In this document: piece by piece, positions 1 through 6,607 of the stretch
Numbering within the stretch: the stretch's first letter is position 1
Layout of the letters: each line of letters begins with the position of its first letter
Assembly: GCA_016841125.1 (NCBI GenBank)
Contig: JAENZU010000091.1
Span: 1 to 9,573 of the forward strand
Direction: 5' to 3'
Length of the DNA: 9,573 nucleotides
Source: Melioribacter sp.
GTDB lineage: Bacteria > Bacteroidota > Ignavibacteria > Ignavibacteriales > Melioribacteraceae
Translations under genes and position numbers: made by a program
The notes under the pieces: model-generated
What the model saw: the letters and a program-made list of their open reading frames with translations, nothing else
What the model was told of the DNA's origin: nothing
Database searches by the model: none

Positions 1-1018
1 TTTCATCGTTAATTGCTTTAGCTCTAACATCCAAAGCACCGCGGAAAATAAATGTGAACCCAAGAACATTATTTACTTGATTAGGATAATGACTTCTGCC
101 TGTAGCCATGATAATATCATCTCTCACCGATACTGCATCGGGATAAGTTATTTCGGGATCGGGATTAGCCATTGCAAAAACAATCGGTTTGGCTGCCATC
201 ACCTTAACCATACTTTTAGAAACAACATCCCCTTTAGATAAACCAACAAAAACATCGGCGCCTTTCATACCTTCATCTAAAGATTCAAATGTATTCTCAG
301 TGGCAAATGCTTCTTTATATTTGTTAAGGTCTGTTCTGCCTTTGTGTACGTGCCCTTTGGAGTCGAACATTCTGATATTTGAGCGTGCAACACCTGCTTT
401 GATATAAAGGTTGCAGCATGCAACTGCCGATGCACCGGCTCCATTTACAACTACTTTAAGATCTTTCAATTCTTTGCCGGCAATTTCAGCAGCGTTGATT
501 AATGCCGCGCATGAAATAATTGCTGTACCATGCTGATCGTCGTGGAACACAGGAATATTCATTGTTTTTTTCAGTTCTTCCTCAATTTCAAAACACTCGG
601 GTGCTTTGATATCCTCGAGGTTTATACCCCCGAAGGTTGGTTCGAGAACTTGTACGGTTCTAATTATTTCCTTCGGATCGTGTGAATCTAATTCAATATC
701 AAAAACATCGATATCGGCAAATCTTTTAAAAAGAACACCTTTTCCTTCCATAACCGGTTTACCTGCATGTGCACCAATATCACCTAACCCCAGTACCGCA
801 GTACCGTTGGAAACAACAGCTACTAAATTACCTTTTGCAGTGTACTTGTAAACATCGTCGTCATTTTTGTGAATTTCTCTACATGGTTCGGCTACACCGG
901 GCGTGTAAGCTAAAGACAGGTCGCGCGATGTAAAGCATGGTTTTGTAGGAATAACCTCAATTTTTCCTTTCCGCCCCTCGCTATGATAGCGGAGAGCTTC
1001 TTCTTTGGTATTACTCAT
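1..1018 (-). CDS. maeB: NADP-type malic enzyme (MaeB-like), C-terminal part beyond the window
   Basis: Oxidatively decarboxylates malate to pyruvate and CO2 in the cytoplasm, yielding NAD(P)H. The 339 visible residues hold the catalytic N-terminal half and the Rossmann domain. Counting from the ATG at 1018, I see the catalytic Tyr38 in AYTPGVAEPC, Lys93 in MEGKGVLFKRF, metal ligands Glu135-Asp136 (INLEDIKAP) and Asp161 (HDDQHGTA), the nucleotide loop GAGASAVACC near 193-202, Asn285 in AMANPDPE, and TGRSHYPNQVNNVLGF near 306-321. Spacing matches E. coli MaeB within one or two residues. A CCGAGG ribosome site at 1026-1031 supports the start. Large MaeB proteins carry a C-terminal phosphotransacetylase-like domain; the window ends before it, so fusion cannot be judged. 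The gene follows frr in the same direction but behind a terminator, so it should be a separate unit. NADP rather than NAD preference is inferred from family only. Confidence 0.95.
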   Translation of the reverse strand, partial: MSNTKEEALRYHSEGRKGKIEVIPTKPCFTSRDLSLAYTPGVAEPCREIHKNDDDVYKYTAKGNLVAVVSNGTAVLGLGDIGAHAGKPVMEGKGVLFKRFADIDVFDIELDSHDPKEIIRTVQVLEPTFGGINLEDIKAPECFEIEEELKKTMNIPVFHDDQHGTAIISCAALINAAEIAGKELKDLKVVVNGAGASAVACCNLYIKAGVARSNIRMFDSKGHVHKGRTDLNKYKEAFATENTFESLDEGMKGADVFVGLSKGDVVSKSMVKVMAAKPIVFAMANPDPEITYPDAVSVRDDIIMATGRSHYPNQVNNVLGFTFIFRGALDVRAKAINDE

Positions 1019-1091
1019 AGATTTTCCTCGGAATGATTTTTTTGTTGGAGAAGTAATGGTGTTTTATACTAAAAGACAAATATGTCATACA

Positions 1092-1121
1092 TAAATATAT
1101 TAAGTTTATTTAAAACAAAAA
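1092..1121 (-). promoter_or_regulatory. Weak promoter candidate for the malic enzyme gene
   Basis: On the minus strand TTTTTG (1116-1121) and TATATT (1094-1099) are separated by 16 nt, and the latter extends to TATATTTA (1092-1099), the octamer also found at the rplM promoter and upstream of the DUF4412 gene. The upstream hexamer lies in the U-tract of the frr terminator, so it may match only because it is T-rich. An alternative is ATGACA about 20 nt further downstream, which has no good -10 at normal spacing. Confidence 0.3.
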
Positions 1122-1144
1122 AGCCGCTCTAAAAAGAACGGCTT
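1111..1144 (-). terminator. Intrinsic terminator after frr
   Basis: On the minus strand, AAGCCGTTCT (1144-1135) pairs over 10 bp, including one G-T wobble, with AGAGCGGCTT (1130-1121) around a TTTT loop. It is followed by TTTTTT G TTTT. The stem starts 18 nt after the frr stop codon, so it should end the rplM-to-frr transcript and insulate the malic enzyme gene. Confidence 0.9.
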
Positions 1145-1162
1145 CGTAAAAGTTGAATTACA

Positions 1163-1717
1163 TCAAACTTCCATAATTTCTTTTTCTTTCAAACCGATTA
1201 TCTCATCAATCTTTTCGGTATGGTTGTCGGTAACTTTTTGGATTTCATCTTCAGAATCTCTTCTCTGATCTTCGGAAAGTTCTTTATCTTTTTCCATTTT
1301 TTTTAATTTATCATTAGCATCGCGCCGTACATTTCTGATGGCTATTTTATAATCTTCACCAAATTTCTTAACCAATTTTACTAAGTCTTTTCTTCTCTCT
1401 TCATTCAAAGGCGGAACCGGAATTCTAATATTAGTACCGTCACTTGCCGGGTTGAAACCAAGATTAGCCTGCATTATTGCTTTTTCTACAGCACTCACCA
1501 TTGATTTATCCCATGGAGTGATCGATAAAGTATGTGCATCGAGAACTGAAACATTGCCAACCTGATTTAAGGGAGACATGTTACCGTAATAGTCAACTCT
1601 AACACTATCTAAAAGAGCTGTGGTTGCTTTACCGGTGCGTATCCTTGAAACTTCATCACGAAATGCTTCAATTGATTTATCCATACGCTGTTTAGCATCT
1701 TTTACCACTTCGTTCAT
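1163..1717 (-). CDS. frr: Ribosome recycling factor
   Basis: Splits post-termination 70S ribosomes together with EF-G. The protein from ATG 1717 has 184 residues, the usual family size of about 185. An extended frame starts at TTG 1729 (four residues longer), but that codon sits at the SD sequence itself: GAGG at 1724-1727 is 6 nt before ATG 1717, which decides the start. Family signatures are intact: RIRTGKATTALLD near the N-terminus, VDYYG, PLNQVGNVSV, ANLGFNPASDG with IRIPVPPL, then EERRKDLVK, KIAIRNVRRDANDKLKK, LSEDQRR and the C-terminal KEKEIMEV. These cover the three-helix domain I and the inserted domain II. It lies 37 nt after pyrH, the usual bacterial partner, and is the last gene before an intrinsic terminator. 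Confidence 0.97.
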   Translation of the reverse strand: MNEVVKDAKQRMDKSIEAFRDEVSRIRTGKATTALLDSVRVDYYGNMSPLNQVGNVSVLDAHTLSITPWDKSMVSAVEKAIMQANLGFNPASDGTNIRIPVPPLNEERRKDLVKLVKKFGEDYKIAIRNVRRDANDKLKKMEKDKELSEDQRRDSEDEIQKVTDNHTEKIDEIIGLKEKEIMEV

Positions 1718-1723
1718 ACTAAA

Positions 1724-1727
1724 CCTC
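1724..1727 (-). promoter_or_regulatory. SD sequence deciding the frr start
   Basis: GAGG on the minus strand lies 6 nt upstream of ATG 1717. It overlaps the alternative TTG at 1729-1727, so initiation there would lack a ribosome site. Confidence 0.75.
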
Positions 1728-1754
1728 AAATTTATTAATAATTTTTAGAAAAAT

Positions 1755-2477
1755 TTAAATATCGCTTACAAATGTTCCAATATTTTCGCCGAGGACAATT
1801 TTCTTCAGATTATCTTCTTGATTCATATTAAAAACAATAATCGGCAGATTATTTTCTTTGCACAGGCTAATTGCAGTCATATCCATAACTCTTAGATTAT
1901 CCTGCAGAACATTTAAATAACTTATTTTATCAAACATTTCGGCGTCCGGGTTTTTCTCCGGATCGCTGCTGTAAACACCGTCAACTCTGGTTCCCTTTAA
2001 AATTGCATCAGCTTCCACTTCAATTGCTCGGAGTGATGCAGCGGTATCGGTACTAAAATAAGGGTGTCCTGTTCCGGCACCGAAAATAACAATCCTGCCT
2101 TTTTCAAAATGCCGGATTGCTCTCCGTCTGATATATGGTTCCGCTATTTCATCCATACTAATTGCAGTTGTGAGTCGAGTATAAATCCCGGCTTTTTCAA
2201 GAGCATTTTGTAGTGCAAGTGAATTGATAACCGTTGCAAGCATTCCCATCTGGTCGCCTGTTACACGGTCAATTCCCTGATCGCTTGCACTTAACCCGCG
2301 ATAGATATTCCCACCGCCGATAACAATTCCTACCTGTACATTGAGATCGTGCACTTTTTTAATCTCTGCCGCGAAAAAATTAAGAACCTCGGGATCAATT
2401 CCATGCCCCTTATTTCCCATTAAAGATTCACCGCTTAACTTTAGCAGTATTCGTTTATATTTGAGTTTTTCCGCCAT
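1755..2477 (-). CDS. pyrH: UMP kinase (uridylate kinase)
   Basis: Phosphorylates UMP to UDP with ATP in pyrimidine nucleotide synthesis; the bacterial enzyme is a hexamer of the amino-acid kinase fold. Visible motifs are LLKLSGES (residues 11-18, phosphate-binding Lys13), VIGGGNIYRG (52-61), TGDQMGMLATVINSLAL (73-89, UMP and allosteric region), GAGTGHPYFSTDTAA (133-147, UMP phosphate site), KGTRVDGVYSSDP (161-173) and MDMTAISLC (199-207). The 240-residue length is normal. His138 replaces the Asn I would expect in GTGNP-type motifs, a small variation. The start ATG 2477 has only a modest GGA about 9 nt upstream (2486-2488). The unusual point is upstream: a perfect intrinsic terminator lies between tsf and this gene, so pyrH and frr depend on read-through or an unseen promoter inside tsf. 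Confidence 0.97.
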   Translation of the reverse strand: MAEKLKYKRILLKLSGESLMGNKGHGIDPEVLNFFAAEIKKVHDLNVQVGIVIGGGNIYRGLSASDQGIDRVTGDQMGMLATVINSLALQNALEKAGIYTRLTTAISMDEIAEPYIRRRAIRHFEKGRIVIFGAGTGHPYFSTDTAASLRAIEVEADAILKGTRVDGVYSSDPEKNPDAEMFDKISYLNVLQDNLRVMDMTAISLCKENNLPIIVFNMNQEDNLKKIVLGENIGTFVSDI

Positions 2478-2490
2478 AATTAAATTCCAA

Positions 2491-2529
2491 TATAAAAAAA
2501 AAGGTCTTATTAAAAAATAAGACCTTTTT
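2491..2529 (-). terminator. Intrinsic terminator or attenuator between tsf and pyrH
   Basis: On the minus strand, AAAAAGGTCTTATT (2529-2516) and AATAAGACCTTTTT (2511-2498) form a perfect 14-bp stem around a TTTT loop, followed by further T residues (TTTTATA, 2497-2491). It begins 5 nt after the tsf stop and ends 20 nt before the pyrH ATG. The core GGTCTTATT/AATAAGACC stem with a U-tract is a standard rho-independent shape. It could be a full terminator, a partial attenuator lowering pyrH-frr expression, or an RNA processing site. Confidence 0.85.
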
Positions 2530-2534
2530 GAAAA

Positions 2535-3401
2535 TTATTTATTTTCGTCGCTGACATGAAACCGGTGAAACAGTTTCAGTTTTGCATTACTTGAATTTGC
2601 TTTGTTGAACTCAGCAATCAAATCGGCGACTTTCTTTGTGTTGTCTTTAACAAATGCCTGCTCTAAAAGACATGCTTCTTCGTAAAACTTGTTTAATCTG
2701 CCTTGCGCAATTTTATCCAAAACTTGCTCAGGTTTACCTTCTTTTTTTGCCAGCTCTTTATAAATTTCGATTTCTTTATCAACAACTTCAGCCGGTACTT
2801 CTTCTCTAGTAACATACAAAGGTTTCATTGCCGCTACCTGCATCGCAATATCTTTAATGAGGGCTGTAAAATCATCTTTCTTTTCGGTTACATTGTCGCA
2901 GCGAACGAGAACGCCAAGTTTTGAACCCTGATGAACATAATCAACTACAACTCCATTATCAGAAGATTCTCTAACGAAACGTGAAATTTCAATCTTTTCG
3001 CCAATTTTTCCAAGAAGGTCTTGTAATTCATCATTCAGTTTCTTTCCGCCTGTTTCTAAAGCCAGCAGTTCTTCAACCGTTGCGGGATTTTTTTCTTTAA
3101 GTAATTTCAAAGATAGATTTGCAAAATTTACAAAATCATCACTCTTGGCAACGAAATCAGTTTCGCAGTTTACTTCCAGCATCAATCCTTCGGCATCATC
3201 ATTTACTAATTCAGTTAAAATTAAACCTTCGTTAGCGGATCTTTCAGCTCTCTTTGCCGCAACCGAAGCACCTTTTTTGCGAAGGATTTCAATTGCTTTT
3301 GTAAAATCGCCGTTAGATTCAGTAAGGGCTTTCTTACAATCCATCATTCCTGCGCCAGTCTTATCTCTTAATTCTTTTACTTGTTGAGCTGTAATCGCCA
3401 T
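2535..3401 (-). CDS. tsf: Elongation factor Ts
   Basis: Nucleotide exchange factor that releases GDP from EF-Tu. The 288-residue protein has the family order: an N-terminal UBA-like three-helix domain (about 1-55, with VKELRDKTGAGMMDCKKAL), the EF-Tu-contacting core with CETDFVAKSDDF (79-90; the TDF element inserts by the EF-Tu nucleotide site), the MQVAAMKPLYV segment (187-197), and the coiled-coil part with EVPAEVVDKE and GRLNKFYEEACLLEQAFVKD (234-253). The C-terminus after about 262 (NKANSSNAKLKLFHRFHV) corresponds to the usual final strand but ends in a short polar tail. Start ATG 3401 has AAGGA (3411-3415) upside with 9 nt spacing. It follows rpsB by 27 nt, the near-universal bacterial pairing, and is followed at once by the hairpin at 2498-2529. 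Confidence 0.97.
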   Translation of the reverse strand: MAITAQQVKELRDKTGAGMMDCKKALTESNGDFTKAIEILRKKGASVAAKRAERSANEGLILTELVNDDAEGLMLEVNCETDFVAKSDDFVNFANLSLKLLKEKNPATVEELLALETGGKKLNDELQDLLGKIGEKIEISRFVRESSDNGVVVDYVHQGSKLGVLVRCDNVTEKKDDFTALIKDIAMQVAAMKPLYVTREEVPAEVVDKEIEIYKELAKKEGKPEQVLDKIAQGRLNKFYEEACLLEQAFVKDNTKKVADLIAEFNKANSSNAKLKLFHRFHVSDENK

Positions 3402-3428
3402 TTTAAAAATCCTTAATTTATTCTCTAA

Positions 3429-4484
3429 TTACTTATTATCTTCTTTCTCTTCTTTAACTTCTTTATCATCCTTTGGTTCTTCAGGGGCTTCTTCTTTTTT
3501 AACCGGCTCTTCGGCTTTAACCTCTTTAACTTCAGCAGCCTTTACTTCAGATTTTTCAGATTTAGTTTCTTCTGCTGCTGGAGATTTTTCTTCTGCTGCC
3601 GGAAATTTTTCTTCGGTTTCTTTTACTTCTTCTTTCTTCTTTTGTTCAACTACTTCAGTAACTTCAGATTTTTTAGCACCTTTAGAATCGAAACGAACTT
3701 TACGCACACGTGTCTTTCCTTTATCTTCTCCTGCGGATTCCTCTTCTTTCATCTTTTTCTGACGTTCTTTTTCTGCTGTCTCTTCTGCTTTTAGTTCTTT
3801 AGCTCTTTTCTCACCGTCGAGCACTGAATCTGCCATAATTTTAATTATCAATTCAATAGTACTAACCGCGTCGTCATTAGCAGGGACAACATAATCTACT
3901 TCCTCAGGATCGCAATTTGTATCGACTACTGCAAAAATTGGAATGTTCAATCTATGGGCTTCTTGAACAGCAATAGATTCTTTTTTGATATCAACAATAA
4001 ATAATGCGCCTGGTAATCGTGTCATCGATTCAACACCGTCTAGCACTTTTCTTAATTTGTCTCTCTCGCGCGTCATCAAGAGACGTTCTTTTTTGGTAAT
4101 TTTTTCAAAAGTACCGTCGGTTTCCATTTTGTCAATATTCTGAAGTCTTTTAATGCTTTTGCGGATAGTCTGAAAATTTGTGAGCATTCCGCCAAGCCAT
4201 CTTTCGCTAACCCAATTGCTGTTGCATCTTTTGGATTGTTCGGCAATTACACCTTTTGCTTGTTTTTTTGTACCGACAAATAAAACGGGTTTACCTTCGG
4301 CAACAATATTGTTTAATTGATCTGAGGCATAATCAATAGCTTGCTGAGTTTTTTTCAAATCGATTATATGAATACCTTTCTTCTCCATGAAGATATAAGG
4401 TTTCATTTTAGGATTCCATCTACGTGTTAAGTGACCGAAATGCGCACCGGCTTCGATCAGTTGAGTTAATTCAACTTTCGGCAT
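3429..4484 (-). CDS. rpsB: 30S ribosomal protein S2 with long charged C-terminal extension
   Basis: S2 binds late to the 30S subunit on the solvent side and helps hold S1. Residues 1 to about 225 are a standard S2: LIEAGAHFGHLTRRWNPKM (9-27), IHIIDLKKT, VLFVGTKKQAK (67-77), WLGGMLTNF (96-104), RLPGALFIVDIKKE (156-169), IPIFAVVDTNCDPEEVDYVVPANDDA (181-206) and the final helix STIELIIKIMAD. The family usually ends near 240-260 residues; here another 125 or so residues follow, almost only Lys, Glu, Ala, Val, Pro and Ser, without predicted globular character. The frame stays open and stops at TAA 3429, so it is not an obvious frameshift. The start ATG 4484 has GGAG (4492-4495) 6 nt upstream. It is preceded by a 108-nt leader containing a GC-rich block and followed by tsf. 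Confidence 0.96.
   Translation of the reverse strand: MPKVELTQLIEAGAHFGHLTRRWNPKMKPYIFMEKKGIHIIDLKKTQQAIDYASDQLNNIVAEGKPVLFVGTKKQAKGVIAEQSKRCNSNWVSERWLGGMLTNFQTIRKSIKRLQNIDKMETDGTFEKITKKERLLMTRERDKLRKVLDGVESMTRLPGALFIVDIKKESIAVQEAHRLNIPIFAVVDTNCDPEEVDYVVPANDDAVSTIELIIKIMADSVLDGEKRAKELKAEETAEKERQKKMKEEESAGEDKGKTRVRKVRFDSKGAKKSEVTEVVEQKKKEEVKETEEKFPAAEEKSPAAEETKSEKSEVKAAEVKEVKAEEPVKKEEAPEEPKDDKEVKEEKEDNK
3574..3615 (-). repeat. 21-bp imperfect tandem duplication inside the S2 tail
   Basis: Two adjacent 21-bp units (3574-3594 and 3595-3615) match at 18 of 21 positions. They encode consecutive peptides of the type EKFPAAE and EKSPAAE at about residues 292-305 of S2. This indicates that the charged tail grew at least partly by short tandem duplication. 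Confidence 0.75.
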
Positions 4485-4592
4485 GTTTTACTCCTGTTTT
4501 TCTTCTACTTTCTTCAACTTCGCCTTAGATCCCTTTTTTAGGCGGGACACAGGGGGCAAATCGGAAAGTATGAATAATAGTTAATTAATAAA
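4485..4592 (-). promoter_or_regulatory. rpsB leader with GC-rich, repeat-like block
   Basis: This 108-nt gap between rpsI and rpsB is much longer than the 12- and 27-nt gaps beside it. Its ends are AT-rich, but 4521-4557 is about 59 percent G+C. On the minus strand it runs GCCCCC, then TCCCGCCT, an A-run, GGGATC and AAGGCG. Two exclusive short stems are possible: CGCCT with AGGCG (4540-4544 with 4521-4525), and TCCC with GGGA (4544-4547 with 4530-4533). It could be an S2 autoregulatory leader, a degenerate copy of a dispersed C-rich/G-rich intergenic repeat, or both. Part of it is also open in one frame up to a stop 3 nt before the rpsB ATG, but without ATG or SD. The SD of rpsB is GGAG at 4492-4495. 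Confidence 0.5.
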
Positions 4593-4979
4593 TTATCTCT
4601 TAGAAAACTGAAATCTTTTTCTAGCTTTTGGACGACCGTATTTTTTACGCTCAACCATACGAGGATCTCTCGTAAGCAATCCTTCAGTTTTAAGTGCAGC
4701 TCTGTGATCTTCGTTCATTTCAAGCAGCGCGCGTGCAATTCCTAAACGTACCGCTTCAGATTGACCTGAAACACCGCCGCCTGCTACATTTGCATAAACA
4801 TCAAATTTACCTTGATTTTCGGTAACGGAGAACGGAAGCATAACATCATCGCGGTGATATTTCAACGGGAAGTAGTTTTCAATCTCCCGTTTGTTAATGC
4901 TAATTTTTCCGGATCCGCTTCTTAAATAAACTCTTGCAACTGCGTTTTTTCTTCGACCTACAAAAATTTTATCAGCCAT
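4593..4979 (-). CDS. rpsI: 30S ribosomal protein S9
   Basis: Small-subunit head protein whose C-terminal tail reaches the P-site tRNA. The 128-residue product has the normal S9 length and layout: GRRKNAVARVYLR (8-20) with SGSGKISINKRE, the signature GGGVSGQSEAVRLGIARAL (67-85), LLTRDPRMVERKKYGRPKARKRFQFSKR at the end, finishing in the conserved Ser-Lys-Arg that contacts tRNA. The start ATG 4979 is preceded by AGAGGA, which overlaps the rplM stop codon region; the two genes are 12 nt apart and probably translationally coupled, as is usual for the L13-S9 pair. Nothing is unusual in the protein. Confidence 0.98.
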   Translation of the reverse strand: MADKIFVGRRKNAVARVYLRSGSGKISINKREIENYFPLKYHRDDVMLPFSVTENQGKFDVYANVAGGGVSGQSEAVRLGIARALLEMNEDHRAALKTEGLLTRDPRMVERKKYGRPKARKRFQFSKR

Positions 4980-4991
4980 TAAAAATTCCTC

Positions 4992-5432
4992 TTAAAGACT
5001 TAATTGTTCTGGTTTCTGTGCTGCATGCGGATGATTCTCGCCTGTATAAACCTTAAGTTTTTTAATTAGTTGTCTACCAAGTCTGTTTTTAGGAAGCATT
5101 CCTTTAACAGCAGATTGAACAACTCTTTCAGGGTGTTTTGCAAAAACTTCGGCATAAGTTCTTACTCTACTTCCACCCGGGTAACCCGAGTGAGAAAAGT
5201 AAGTTTTCTGAAGTTCTCTTTTCCCGGTCATTTTAACTTTATCGGCATTTATAACAACAACAAAATCTCCGGTATCCATGTTCGGTGTGAAAATGGGTTT
5301 TTCTTTACCACGAATAACTCTGGCAATTCTCGCTGCTAAACGTCCGAGTACTTGATCTTTGGCATCAACTACGTACCATTTCCTATCCGCATCTTCGGTT
5401 TTAATAAACCTAGTTATTTTTTCCTGCTTCAA
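4992..5432 (-). CDS. rplM: 50S ribosomal protein L13, TTG start
   Basis: Early-assembling large-subunit protein. From TTG 5432 it has 146 residues, within the usual 142-150. Signatures are RKWYVVDAKDQVLGRLAA near the N-terminus, GKEKPIFTPNMDTGDFVVV, KTYFSHSGYPGG, and the L13 signature AVKGMLPKNRLGRQLIKKL followed by VYTGENHPHAAQKP. An upstream TTG at 5447 would add five residues, but the SD GGAGG (5441-5445) overlaps that region and lies 8 nt before TTG 5432, so the inner TTG is preferred. No ATG is available before the conserved WYVVDA region. It is the first gene of the translation operon, with a strong promoter about 44 nt upstream. Confidence 0.96.
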   Translation of the reverse strand: MKQEKITRFIKTEDADRKWYVVDAKDQVLGRLAARIARVIRGKEKPIFTPNMDTGDFVVVINADKVKMTGKRELQKTYFSHSGYPGGSRVRTYAEVFAKHPERVVQSAVKGMLPKNRLGRQLIKKLKVYTGENHPHAAQKPEQLSL

Positions 5433-5440
5433 TTTAAAAT

Positions 5441-5445
5441 CCTCC
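5441..5445 (-). promoter_or_regulatory. SD sequence deciding the rplM TTG start
   Basis: A full GGAGG on the minus strand sits 8 nt upstream of TTG 5432. The strength of the site probably compensates for the weak start codon. Confidence 0.75.
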
Positions 5446-5475
5446 AATGGACAGATTATTCTAACAAAGTCTGTA

Positions 5476-5504
5476 AATATATTTTTAATCGTTTAAAATG
5501 TCAA
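5476..5504 (-). promoter_or_regulatory. Strong housekeeping promoter of the rplM operon
   Basis: On the minus strand TTGACA (5504-5499), a 17-nt spacer and TATATT (5481-5476) match the sigma-70 consensus at 6 of 6 and 5 of 6 positions with ideal spacing. Transcription should begin near 5468-5470, giving a leader of roughly 35 nt before TTG 5432. The -10 also reads as TATATTTA, one base from the Bacteroidetes TAnnTTTG box. No recognisable riboswitch or L13-binding element is visible in the short leader. Confidence 0.85.
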
Positions 5505-5578
5505 GATTTTAAATATTAATGTTTTCGATTAATTCAAAAAATGCCCAAAATGGAAGATTTTTAAAAATCTAAATTATC

Positions 5579-6607
5579 TTATTTTAAATTAAATGGAACA
5601 AACGCAAAAATCGTTTCCGGAAATCTATCTGTAATTATCAAAAATCCCCTATCATCTAATTTTGCAATCCCTTCCCAATTTCTACTTTTTGAGTTTGCCG
5701 GAAGTTCTAAATATACCGGAGGCACCTTTTCAAATTCAATTTTTCCATGCGAAAATTTCATTTTAACTAACCGTTCTAATTCTTCTGAATTTTGATGCGA
5801 TTTGCCCAAGCCGTATTTTTCAATCAATTCATCATTCGCAATATTAAGTTCGCCTTTTTCCCCAGGCCAAAAATAATTTATCACCCAAAAACTTCCGTCA
5901 GCGTCAACATCAGTGGCGTCGGTAATACGGTACTCAATATTTACAAAATCTGTATTGAATAATTTTGCAAGTCTGCTATCTGAATAATATGCAACCGGAT
6001 GATCAACCAGATTCCTGCCGTTCGCTTCATGCAAAGCATAAATATTTGAATTCCAAAATACTAAAGCTTCTTCGCTGAAATTTTCAATTTTGGATAATGA
6101 CGGAATCTCGAGTAAGCTTTTTGAATTTAATGAAATTGAATTGTTTGCTGAATCAATCAAACCTAGAACCACGTAGCCTCGTGTTGAGTCCGACTGATAG
6201 GATTCGATAGTCATGTAAACTGTGTCCGCATTAAATGCAATTGCCTCGTATCCCGATCCTCTGCTGTTAAATTTTTCCAGTCCCTCTGCAGAAAAATTAA
6301 TTTCCGAGGGGGTCAAAACATCTGTATTTGCTCCATCCAAATATTTAATAATTTCTTTTTTGCGGAGAAAGAATAATTTACCTGTTCCATTTTCGCCAAA
6401 AAGAAAAGGGTATTGCGGAAGCAAAATAAGTTTGTCGCCGTACCAGGCCAATCCTGAAATTTCACTTTCTTTCGATGAAGCAATACCTGCAAGAGGGATT
6501 TTCTGAATTGAAATTTCGGTAAGTTGTTCTGGTTTAATAATTTTATTACTGCACGAATAAAACAGAAACAAAGAAAAAAATATGATAAAAATTATATACC
6601 GATTCAT
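5579..6607 (-). CDS. Putative beta-propeller lipoprotein (phytase/esterase-like)
   Basis: A 342-residue protein with a lipoprotein signal: MNR, a hydrophobic stretch to residue 18, then Cys19 in LFYSC. It should be lipid-anchored outside the inner membrane. The rest shows five recurring blade-like segments with an acidic residue, small hydrophobic core and following strand: SEISGLAWYGDKLILLPQ (48-65), GYEAIAFNADTVYMTIES (119-136), NFSEEALVFWNSNIYALHE (176-194), DATDVDADGSFWVINYFW (230-247) and NWEGIAKLDDRGFLIITDRF (310-329). This pattern resembles the 'esterase-like activity of phytase' propellers; I cannot prove that family and no substrate is implied. The start ATG 6607 overlaps the upstream phosphatase stop in ATGA (6607-6604), with no own strong SD, so translation is probably coupled. 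It is the last gene of its unit. Confidence 0.8.
   Translation of the reverse strand: MNRYIIFIIFFSLFLFYSCSNKIIKPEQLTEISIQKIPLAGIASSKESEISGLAWYGDKLILLPQYPFLFGENGTGKLFFLRKKEIIKYLDGANTDVLTPSEINFSAEGLEKFNSRGSGYEAIAFNADTVYMTIESYQSDSTRGYVVLGLIDSANNSISLNSKSLLEIPSLSKIENFSEEALVFWNSNIYALHEANGRNLVDHPVAYYSDSRLAKLFNTDFVNIEYRITDATDVDADGSFWVINYFWPGEKGELNIANDELIEKYGLGKSHQNSEELERLVKMKFSHGKIEFEKVPPVYLELPANSKSRNWEGIAKLDDRGFLIITDRFPETIFAFVPFNLK

Noticed and set aside
2489..2494. TATATT on the minus strand just before pyrH as a private promoter
   Set aside because: The -35 position would fall in the T loop of the hairpin and the start would leave only about 5 nt before the ATG, too short for the visible ribosome site.
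3145..3387. Open frames on the plus strand opposite tsf, frr, rplM and the malic enzyme
   Set aside because: All lie antisense within genes of strong family identity, have no ribosome sites and low-information sequences, so they are shadows.
3429..3760. S2 tail as a separate gene fused by frameshift or error
   Set aside because: The tail continues the S2 frame without a break, has the same codon use, and no internal SD plus ATG suggests a separate start.
4495..4577. Small open frame in the rpsB leader ending in a Lys/Glu-rich peptide, with stop 3 nt before the rpsB ATG
   Set aside because: It has no ATG and no SD before the possible TTG or GTG starts, and the coding look may come from the repeat-like block. 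It could be a leader peptide, but the sequence does not support it.
5535..5570. Palindrome AGATTTTTAAAAATCT after the propeller gene, with a T-run further downstream, as a terminator
   Set aside because: The stem is only about 6 A-T pairs and the T-run does not follow it directly. It is likely AT-rich chance; read-through into the rplM promoter region cannot be excluded.
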